Positions 55,031-64,000 of a stretch of DNA of 64,000 bases are shown here, one piece after another. Source of the DNA: Manduca sexta (lineage: Eukaryota > Arthropoda > Insecta > Lepidoptera > Sphingidae). Made by a program: the position numbers and the translations under genes. Position 1 is the stretch's first letter. The number at the start of each line of letters is the position of its first letter. Below the pieces are notes generated by a model. It saw nothing but the letters and a program-made list of their open reading frames with translations. It ran no database searches and was not told the origin of the DNA. Location: contig NC_051141.1 in NCBI RefSeq assembly GCF_014839805.1, positions 20,096,777-20,160,776 of the forward strand. Direction: 5' to 3'.

Positions 55031-55833
55031 AATATGTCAGTCTTCATTCTACAGTGATATAGAGAATATTTATTTTGATTAAGAGATAAACTTTGAAACT
55101 ACTGATCTATGTTTATACAAATATAATATTTATAATATTGCTTTACTATCTTAAAGAGTAATCCGATGCTGTATTTTACCCGCACTACTTCCCATTTTGT
55201 ACGTTAAATAATTTAAGCTGAAACATAAAATCTAAATGTGTGTTTAAATATACATTAAAAATGTTATCCCCCAATAAGGTATTTAGCGATGCATATATTC
55301 AATTCCCACACATTAATGAGAGACCGGATTCAGCGTCTGCAAACATTAACTAATGAACGCTACCATTGTATAAACAGGGAGGTACTCGGCTGTTTACGCG
55401 GGACTCGATTACACCCATTTGCGGACTATTTACTTGTTTGTTGCGTGGATCTGCGACCAATGTAATTGGGTGAGCTGACAGATATTTTATTTAAATTATA
55501 TGTTTTGTGTTTGATTTGGCCATATTTAAAATCTTGAGACATACTTATATATAATGCGTTAGTATAGACGAAACATAGGTAGAAACCAGTCGGAATATTT
55601 GTCAACGGTGGCCATTGTGATGATTTGAGATATACTACCTTTAATAGTATTTATACGAAATATCTACAATTTATTTACATTGCGAATGTGTACGCTACTG
55701 GTTAAAAATGTATGCATATTCTAGATGGCTACTTTCCACATGGTGAAAAACCACCACACACCACAAACCATAGTGTGACTTTCTCTGAGGACTATAAAGG
55801 GCCACAATACATCGATAGTGGACATTATACTTG

Positions 55834-55876
55834 GGTTGTTAAGCTGGACTGCACTGAATAGTGCAGTCTATTAACC
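55834..55876. repeat. Nested short hairpin
   Basis: GACTGCACT-GAAT-AGTGCAGTC is a perfect 9-bp stem, with outer GGTTGTTAA pairing imperfectly with TTAACC. A 43-base stem-loop; function unknown. Confidence 0.85.
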
Positions 55877-56009
55877 GTTCTAGGATAGACAATAGAATGT
55901 TAAGAATTTTATTCATGTTGCTAGAAAACATGCTGCAAAGAATAACTAAAAGATTTTCCCAAAGCTTCTGGAGATTCAGCTGTAAAAACTGAAAGGAAAG
56001 AAAAACTAT

Positions 56010-56090
56010 CACTGCCGGATCCGGGATTCAAACCTGGACCCTGGGAGCGATGTCAATACAATGTAGTGTCTTTCAATAAATAAAAATGTA
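56010..56090 (-). mobile_element. SINE-B-like 5' fragment
   Basis: The minus strand has a B-box sequence CCAGGTTTGAATCCCGGATC followed by CGGCAGTGATAG, like GGTTCGAATCCCGGGTCGG...AAAGTGATA in SINE-B. The A-box end is weak. Confidence 0.5.
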
Positions 56091-58171
56091 CCACTATCCA
56101 ATATAATGAATGTCAGCAGTCAGAAAGTTATTGTGTTTCACTTTTTACGATGCCGCAATTATTCCAATAGTAAATTCTATGCAAATGATTTATCTCAGTT
56201 AGAGGAGCAGAATTAACAGGTCTTAAAAAGAAACAAGGTGAAATGCGGGTAGACATTTGGTTACAATTGGAATTTGCTATTGCATTACATTGCTTATATC
56301 CGGCGAGCGGTCGCTATGGAGCGTTATTAAAAATTCACAAAACAAATAATTCATTGTCGATGACAAATGGCGAACGTGTCGATATTGGCCGAGTTGCCGC
56401 CAACTTGCAATGAACGATTTTTTGTGACGTAATGAATGGAGTAGCCCCAAGCTCGTAACAGTATCAATAAAGAAACTTTACATTACACTGCACCGCTTGT
56501 GGTCCTGGCGTTTTGTGTCAATATACCTAGTGATTACAACAAAGAAAACTGTATAATCTTAGGACTCTTTGGGCTACAATCTATTTCACTAAGAACAGAG
56601 CTTGTAAGTTCTTTGGCAGTATGCACAAACAAATCAAACACAATCAGTCATATTAAATTCCTTTCAATTTTAAATGCATGCCTGTTTGAATTCTACGCGA
56701 CATATTTTACAAATTACGATGGTTATTTATAACAAAAAAGATATAGTAAAAAACACATTTTACACAGGGGCCCAGGTACTCATTCTAAATACCTCTCTGT
56801 ATACCATCAATACAGCACTCTTCACAATACAAGTCAACTGAATAAAGCTCGTAGCTGTCAAAGGGGCAGTCTGAGCAGCTGTTAGCGCCGCAGCTTATTT
56901 GTAAATAGAAGCGCTTCAGAGCATAATAGTTCATGGTTTCCATTATTATACAGATCGTGGAGCTCACAACAGAGTGAAACAATCTAGAGCGTCCTCTACG
57001 CGTAATAAAGTTGTGCTACAAAGAGACTTAGGAGTGTTTATTAAGTATTGGCTACTATTTATTGGGGAAAGATTTCTTTATTCGCTTATTATAGGAAACA
57101 TATTTTACAATAATTTTTGACATTAAATGAATTTAAAATGCATTTATATTAAAATACTCAGTAAAAGTGCACAGTGAGATTTTTTGTGAGGAATGAGTTA
57201 CAGGTGGAAGCAAAAGAGAAAACTAGTTGTTACATCTCAGCTAGTGCCTCGTTCGAATATTGGAAGGCACAAGTATCAATATTTAGTGGCATGCCCACAG
57301 CCGACCCCCGCGCATTACACGCGTGATGTCAACAATTGTTTGTGCTCACGTCATGTTTATCGACATTGAATGCGGTTTCAATGTATTCTGTGATTTTTTT
57401 ATAATCATTATTATTATTTTTTTTTATTATCATTATTTTGGCAATTAGATATAAAAAGGAAGTGGTCCAGTAGTTGAAATTCGACCGTCGAATTTATAAT
57501 AAATCCTATTTTTCTACACGCCTCTATATGAACTTTATTTATACGAAATGTCCACACTCCGTGCGCGCAAAATAATTAAATAGAAGACTTTTCTTGACGT
57601 ATTTATATAGATGAAGATAAATATCGAACGACTCAATGTATATTATCTTACTTTAAATCTACTATCCGGTGGTAATTTCATAGCTTATGCAATATAAACC
57701 AGAAACACCGAGACACCGCAAGGTACTGCACGAGCTCATACATCTATTATTAGAATACTCCATAATACCCAGGAATACAAGAGACTGCACTCCGAGCCCA
57801 CATTGACTAGATCGAAACTAGCAGTACGTTACAACACTTAGTCTATAATTCTTATATGATTCTGTTTCTAGTTGTACGGGATGCAGATCACACTCCCTGG
57901 AAATATTAAAGCATTCATGTTTACTAGTATATTGAACCCTTTTAGACGTGTACGTCATACGTTTAAATATTCAGGAATGCAAAGAGCTATGGTACGGCGA
58001 TAAAGGTTGGGTTTGAGACATACTGCGCACCTACGTATCGTTTTGAAAATGTTAAGTGCATGTGGGTTATTGTGTCCTTGGTTTGTGGCAGCGTATATAA
58101 GTTTAGAGACGGTTCCGCGCAGATATCTTAGTGCAAGAAAATACCCCTGCTGGCCATCGCGGTTTTTCACT

Positions 58172-58260
58172 GGTATGCCTCTCAGCAGTAGAGGAGGCCC
58201 GTGCCCAGCAGTGCGACGGTATATAATACAGGGCTGATGATGATGATGATGATGATGATG
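58172..58260 (+). mobile_element. SINE-A 3' end with ATG microsatellite tail
   Basis: CTCAGCAGTAGAGGAGGCCC, GTGCCCAGCAGTGCGACGG, TATATAATACAGGGC, then (TGA)8 or so to 58260. The tail is the class seen in RTE-type LINEs, suggesting a shared 3' end. Confidence 0.82.
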
Positions 58261-60570
58261 CCGGTATAAGGTATGTAGGGGTAAGGGCGGATGATGCTAT
58301 CTTCCCGGGTATCGACATTGCACCGTCAGACCGGTACACAACATAAATGCTCCACTTCCTATATTAGTGTATTATCTATGTGCTCCACCCGCCCCCCAAT
58401 TCTGGTACCGAAAAAGCGTTTTTTCACCGCGAAAAAAAGCGTATATACGTTAGCGACTGGGAGGTTCTGAGTTCAATTTTTAGGAGAGATAAAGTTTGTG
58501 CACATTTTGTGGAACTGCAAAAAGTTGTCGAATGTGAAGAGCTCTAAGGGTAGCTCCGAATGACGAACATAAACACACCTATATTATATATTTAATTCAA
58601 ATAAATAGTTGTGCTGTCCTACATGAGTTCGAGTATTTGCAAATAAATAGCTTATTCCAAGTTATAGTCGGCGCTTCTGAAAAAAACATATTTGTCAACA
58701 TTTTCAATATTAGGGGTTACTATGTCGATGTAGCGCTAAGTGTACGTAAGCCTAAGAGCTAAGTAAACCTTTGACAATCTTTCTTTGAGTTGGATATTTT
58801 ATTTTTCCTAGACGCTGTACAAAAATTGTTATTTCTTGGTTCTGTCTTTCATCGTCTATTGTGATTTAGAACACAAAGAGACTGCAATGTTTCGAGAAGC
58901 TGAAGCTTATTTTGAGATCGCGAGCGAAAAACGGTCTTAATATTCATATTCTCTTCAATCTGCAATTACAATAAAATAAAAAAGTATTTTAAATGTGATT
59001 TCATGTTTTTTCACACATTTGCTTTTTACAAAGCTATATATGACTACATACCATAATTATGTTAAAGAAAAGGATATTAGGATATTATTTGGAAAGTAAA
59101 ATTGTAAATTCACGTGACGACAGCATTCTTTTAAATATATTAAGTACTAGATTACATGTGTAAACGATACGCGAGGTCAATAACCGGTGGCGATACTGAA
59201 ACGTTAGCATTTAATCGAGAACCAACTCGTTAACAGCGCGGTAGGGCTTGGGAATTCATTTCGGGGCAAAAGTTAACAGTTTTATTTAATTCAAGAGGAA
59301 CAGAAAACAGTTACATATTAAACAAATAAAGTGTACAATTACATATGTACTGCATTAATAAACAGGTAACCAACACCACTTTTCACAGTTTAACAGACAA
59401 GTTTACAAAGAAGCAACTAACGTCTTTTATAGGTCACATGTATGAGAAAATCTCAAGCCTGTGATATTCAGTTTATAATACATTCGTAGAAGCGTATTGC
59501 GTATTATTAAGCGTATTATTAAGCGTAATTATGGTATGTAATTATGACGTAGAAACTAAGTCATAAATCGATTTTTAAAATTTTTGCTTGAAAGAGAGAA
59601 AATGTGAACACTTTAGAAATGCGTATTATATTTTTCGACGATTCGACGGGTAGACGCACGAACACATGTATGTATATTTTGTATGTCTTGACATGTGATA
59701 CACACGCAAACCAATCACACTGAAATGAGGAACTATCGTATAGAATGCAGGCCAGCAGTCTCGCGTTTCGTGTGTCAATTAACAATGACATTGTCCTCCA
59801 CATTTTGTAGGCAGTAGAATAAAGCGCTATGTCCCCTAATGGGACAATGCGTTTTTTCCATTGTACTAGAGATATTGAAAACTAGTTTGTAGCTTTTTCC
59901 ACCAGTAAATGATATGGAAAACAAGCAACCATAATATTTAATATCCACATGTTTAAAAAGGGTGACAAGGTTAAAACCGAAAGTATTTCCAAGAAATCAT
60001 TAATAGTACTTGACAAATCAACATGTGAAATACCTAAAGGTATTCGTCATTTAAAACGTCATCCCATTACCCAAAGTGTCTATAATTGTGAACAAATTGT
60101 TAACAGCTAATGATGGGGATGCAGGGCCCCGTACGTACCTCAGTACGCGCCTGTTTAATTGTAGTGTTATCTCGGTTTCGTATGCACAAAGCGTGTACAA
60201 CAAACGATTCAGCGGAAAATAGTTTATCGTGTGAATCGCAATTCTCAATAACGCCAATTTGTTTGCAATAAGCTGTGCTAATTGCGCCTAGAGGGGGCGA
60301 AACTCATTACTAATGTAATATCAGACGCATGTTATTGTGATGTTTTTGTACATGCGCGTGTATGTGGATTACTTACTTAATATATACTTCAGATAATACA
60401 GAAACCTGCGAGTTTCCTCAAGAGTCCAGGTTTTATATAGATTATCCAGTCATCCTTAAAGATATCAGTTCTAAAAACCGTACAATAGAATATACTCATA
60501 AAGTTGAAAATAATTTAATATTAAATATAACAACAAACTATTGGCTTTAAATCAACCGTTTCGTCGTCAT

Positions 60571-61953
60571 TTAAACCCTGAGCCAGTACTGGCCTGCCCT
60601 GATCCTGGTGTAGTCCGGTAAGCACTCCGTCGGCCCCACTGCCGCCACCGCCGGGCATTTGTCATATAAGTATTTATATGCCGTGTTCCTGATGATCTTG
60701 GGTTCCATAGTCGTCATCCAGTACTTGAAGTTGGCTACGGACCGCCGTCCACACGTGTACATCATCTGGTACCCGATGTCGTGACTGCACTCCACTACTC
60801 CGGCCGCCTTCTTGCAAAGCTTAAGCTTGGCCAAATTGATCGCACGCTCCAGATCTCTCGCATTCGTCATGGTGCACATGTACATCCACTGCTGCTGGAT
60901 GTTGTACATCATATCGTCGAGCTGCATCCTCTCCCCGACGTAGTACACCCCCCACAATCCAACGTCTTTGTAGTGGAGATAGAAGCTGTCGAAGTAATGG
61001 CAGTTATCATGAGCAGCGGCGATCGCCAAAGGGGACCCCTGATGCATAGCGCCTTGCTGACTCTTACACCACGAGCCGGTCATGCAAGACATGAGTAGAA
61101 GCGGCAGATAGTCCTCGTGGCCATACCCTGGCACTTCAAAGCCGATGGCAACATGGGCAAACGGCATGGAGTCGTTCCGATAGACCACCTGCGAGCCAGT
61201 AAACCGGCAAGGTCCCTCGTCCGTCATGTACTCAGGATTGGGCACGATGTTGCCGAACCTGCGTTCTGTCTCGCTCAGCATGTTCTCATGGCACACACCG
61301 CCGCAGGTCGCAAGGCACAGTTTATAGGGCTGGTAGTGTTCGAGCATGAAGCTGCAGATGAGATCCTTGTCGAAGCGAGCCAAGTTGCACGAAGGGCCTA
61401 TGACGCGCTGCGCGAGCGGCGTGCCTTGAAACGCACACTGGTGCAAATAGTCGAAGGTGAGAACCCTAGGATCGTTGTCAGCGTCCTCCATTTCGTCGCA
61501 CACGATGCTCCTCTCTTTGTCGATGCACGTTTCGTTAAGCTCGAGATCGCAGATGATTTTGGAGTATATGTCAAGGATGTTCGACGCGCACTCCGCCGGG
61601 CAATACGCGGTGAAGATCTGCAGCTCTCTGGTCGTCTCCACATGCAGCTTTGAACCTATATGCAATAGAGTTTGCTCAAACTGACGCCTACTCATGGACC
61701 CAAAACCTTTGAACGCCATGTGCTCTATGAAATGAGTGATGCCGTTGATACTTGCGGATTCAAACCGGGATCCTGCTTCGACGAAAAGGGAGATACAAGC
61801 CAGGGGGGAGCAGGTCTCCTCAGTGGCAACCCGCACTCCGTTTGGAAGGATGGCGATCTTTGTGTTTGCATCCTCGAATTCCTGCCATTCGCAAGTACAA
61901 TATCTTTTATTTATCCTGGTTAACTTGGAAATTGCACGAATCACTTTAAACAT
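60571..61953 (-). CDS. Intronless MPP-beta / bc1 core-1-like M16 family protein
   Basis: 460 residues from ATG at 61953 to TAA at 60571, unbroken. The family includes the catalytic beta subunit of the matrix processing peptidase and core protein 1 of respiratory complex III; insects have proteins resembling both. Residues 1-18 are basic, with no acidic residue, like a mitochondrial presequence. His74, Glu77 and His78 form HFIEH and Glu154 is the distal ligand, at the spacing found in human PMPCB. Further family signatures are EAGSRFE, HMAFKG, FDYLH, AFQGTPLAQ, CRFTG, PFAHVAIGFE, DVGLWG, CPAVAAVGP and a WLRV C terminus. Length is near the usual 470-490. Several stretches (AFQGTPLAQ, PFAHVAI, DDMM) look more like core 1 than MPP-beta. 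Lack of introns suggests retroposition, but no poly(A) tract remains. The edge-strand NAYTS is replaced by HVETT. Dual-function insect protein, MPP-beta or core-1 paralogue cannot be separated here. Confidence 0.93.
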   Translation of the reverse strand: MFKVIRAISKLTRINKRYCTCEWQEFEDANTKIAILPNGVRVATEETCSPLACISLFVEAGSRFESASINGITHFIEHMAFKGFGSMSRRQFEQTLLHIGSKLHVETTRELQIFTAYCPAECASNILDIYSKIICDLELNETCIDKERSIVCDEMEDADNDPRVLTFDYLHQCAFQGTPLAQRVIGPSCNLARFDKDLICSFMLEHYQPYKLCLATCGGVCHENMLSETERRFGNIVPNPEYMTDEGPCRFTGSQVVYRNDSMPFAHVAIGFEVPGYGHEDYLPLLLMSCMTGSWCKSQQGAMHQGSPLAIAAAHDNCHYFDSFYLHYKDVGLWGVYYVGERMQLDDMMYNIQQQWMYMCTMTNARDLERAINLAKLKLCKKAAGVVECSHDIGYQMMYTCGRRSVANFKYWMTTMEPKIIRNTAYKYLYDKCPAVAAVGPTECLPDYTRIRAGQYWLRV

Positions 61954-63468
61954 GGTAGAACAGCGATAGAATTATAAATAATATAATTGTTATGTATTAT
62001 TTCGTACTACGTATAATGGCCTTTTTAAATTATGTCAGGAATAATTCTTCTATTAACCACAAGCTAAATTATATAAATATCATATTTAATATAATTATTT
62101 TGACATTGACTAGATGACACTCAACGATAATTATAATGAAAGAGTTATTATAATATTATACATGGAAAGACACTTTAGTGAAAAGAGAATTATTATCAAA
62201 GAGAATTATAATATATATGGAAAATTATTATGTTTCAGTGTGACATTAGTCTTATATTTCTGTTTACCTCAAATATGCAATCAAAAAATCCCTTGAGTAG
62301 AAACGACGAGACTATGGTACTCTGTATTTAATTAATAAACCCGTAATTCTACGTCCAAATCTCTGCCGAACAGGAACTATTAAATTCGGAATCCGACGAT
62401 TAATCAAACCGGACATTTATCGCTGCGAAGTAAACCCTTTGAAATAAGGTTTAAGATAAAGCGTTTTTTTTTAACTAAATTAAAACGCAGGCCCACCTGA
62501 ACGAACATTGTTTTATCAACAAAGACTCGTGGCTCGGGCATCTTCCCATCTAAATTGCAAAGTTGTCCGTATTTTTTGAGCAAAAAGGTTTACAATTTAC
62601 TTGAGTTTTTTCCTCGAGATACGATGAGAAACTTTTACATAAAATCTCTTCGGGACCGGCCGGTATTTTGTATGTAAATTTGGATTCCGCAAGGTTTCAT
62701 TGTGAGACGCTCAATAATATAGACGTCTTATTTACGAGAAGTATTAAAAATGCCATGTATTGTAAGAAATTCAGTAGACCTTTTTTCATAGGCGAAGCCT
62801 GAAATTTGTTGGCAATTATTTGTTATGTTTCCACTAATCGATCTCTGTGAATAATTATATATATTCTAACATAATAAAGTTACAACACTGTAGGTCCAGA
62901 GAGTATCTATTCGATAAATATAAGTAATGCCGGCCTGCTTTACCGATCTGCATACCGGAATATGAATTATAACAGAAACTTTGAATTTTTTTCACTTCCT
63001 TCACACATAAAATAAAAAGTAATCAAATAGTGATTTAAAACCGATTCCTTGTTTCGATCCCGTGGAATCCACGCGGCTTATGTAAAATAGAAGCCTGGAT
63101 CGCGGAGCCAGGGTTTGATAAACAAAAGGCATTTATTGTTGTTCTCCAAAGTGTTTTCTTGTGGGACTGCTTTGTGATCTTGGCTACACAGCATTTGTAT
63201 TTGTTTTACGTAAAATATACGAATGTTTATATATTTTATGAGAACTAGTTTATTTTTGGATCGGCGTAGTGTGACACACAATAACTATCAAGTCAAACTT
63301 GCTGTCCATTAAAATGTCTTTAATTTAGTCAAATAATTACACAATCAACAAAATATTAGTGTTCCATTTTATCCCACATTCATTTTTAACTATGCAGATT
63401 GGAGGGATACTCTTGTTGCGTTTTAAGGAATTATTTCATTCATTTTATTGGTAACAGTTTGCCTCAAC
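61954..63468. other. Upstream flank of the M16 gene, non-coding
   Basis: Contains the presumed promoter of the minus-strand gene. No clear TATA box or initiator could be fixed; TATTTATA occurs about 25 bases before the ATG on the minus strand, too close for a TATA box unless the leader is minimal. The rest is AT-rich with no named repeat. Confidence 0.5.
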
Positions 63469-63690
63469 AGACTGCCTCGGTGGCGTAGTTATATTATTGT
63501 ACTACTGCAGTACTGAGATCTCAGGTTCGATCCCCGGGTTGGTGATATTAGGGTTTTTTAGTCAGTATCAGGTCGGAATCTGAAATTTGTGCCCGATATA
63601 GGGATAGGTTCGTCCTCTATCACAACATGGAATGGAATACACCTAGCGAAAGTAGATGTTACAGTAAGGCCTCTGCGGCAGGGAAAAAAA
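63469..63690 (+). mobile_element. SINE-B copy
   Basis: Starts GACTGCCTCGGTGGCGTAGT, has an intact B box GGTTCGATCCCCGG, GAATTTGTGCCCGATATAGG and ATCACAACATGGAATGGAAT, ending GGCCTCTGCGGCAGGG. The 3' tail differs from the microsatellite of the 8113 copy. The last 310 bases of the window, after it, hold nothing I recognise. Confidence 0.85.
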
Positions 63691-64000
63691 CGGCGAGTGG
63701 TAATTTATTTTTCATATGTGGGAATTCTAAGTAGCCCATCGCTTTGACTATCTGTCAACAGTATTGTACGAGTACGAGATATCGTACCGATTGTAATTCA
63801 ACATAATCGCTAACGTCTCTCTTAAATGCCCTAAAATTACCATACAATGCTAAACAAGTCGTTCGTCGCGGGGTTACTACCAATTCACTGGATGGCTTGT
63901 GTAGACAAGCTATAAAGAAACATTACTTTAAATATAATTTTGCAGCTGTCGACTGTATATTTTCTTCATATCGGTATAACTTGGTGCTGATCGTTCGCTT

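Larger units (their letters stand above)
52545..60570. other. Long non-coding region, few recognisable elements
   Basis: Contains SINE pieces (54222, 56010, 58172) and hairpins (54954, 55834). A GC-rich stretch at 54850-54950 (CCGCGGGGTTGCGGCGGTG) has no recognised coding content. Near 59503-59528 GCGTATTATTAA is repeated twice. No gene is supported in these 8 kb; it separates the M16 gene from everything to its left. Confidence 0.65.

Noticed and set aside
61117..61653. 178-codon plus-strand open frame opposite the M16 gene
   Set aside because: It is the antisense of a GC-richer coding region; the minus strand shows clear family motifs.

Overview
The window looks like nuclear DNA from a moth or butterfly (Lepidoptera). 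It is AT-rich, poor in genes, has long introns, and is packed with short retroelements and DNA elements of the kind lepidopteran genomes carry: tRNA-like SINEs with perfect target-site duplications, RTE-type LINE 3' fragments, and Helitron-like elements ending in CTAG. Assignment to Lepidoptera is inference from these repeat families; species cannot be read from the sequence.

Only two protein-coding genes can be supported. (1) On the plus strand, six exons between 6297 and 23919 encode the C-terminal 212 residues of a zinc-dependent membrane dipeptidase (peptidase family M19, renal dipeptidase/DPEP type). All exon junctions keep phase. The zinc ligands and substrate-binding residues of this half are present at the same spacing as in human DPEP1. 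The N-terminal half, with the HxD and EGGH-type zinc motifs, was not found and probably lies left of the window, so 1-6296 is best read as intron. (2) On the minus strand, 61953-60571 is a single intact 460-residue reading frame for an M16-family protein of the mitochondrial processing peptidase beta / cytochrome bc1 core-1 type. It has no introns, so it is likely an old retrogene. Its HxxEH...E zinc site is intact, but residues that contact the presequence are changed.

By region: 1-6296 presumptive intron with repeats and a GC-rich MITE; 6297-23919 dipeptidase exons with introns up to 9.1 kb filled by SINEs, Helitron-like elements, a foldback MITE pair and a perfect hairpin; 23920-42500 repeats, LINE tails, SINEs with clear target duplications, and a 1-kb TTAA-flanked element with terminal inverted repeats; 42515-43102 a perfectly uniform 21-bp tandem array of 28 copies; 43103-60570 sparse repeats, Helitron-like elements and small hairpins; 60571-61953 the M16 gene; 61954-64000 mostly featureless with one SINE.

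The two genes have no visible functional link. No CRISPR array, operon, virus or integrated bacterial DNA was seen. The most unusual items are the M16 paralogue with altered presequence-binding positions, the homogeneous 21-bp array, the perfect hairpins, and the TTAA-flanked element. None amounts to a demonstrated new system.
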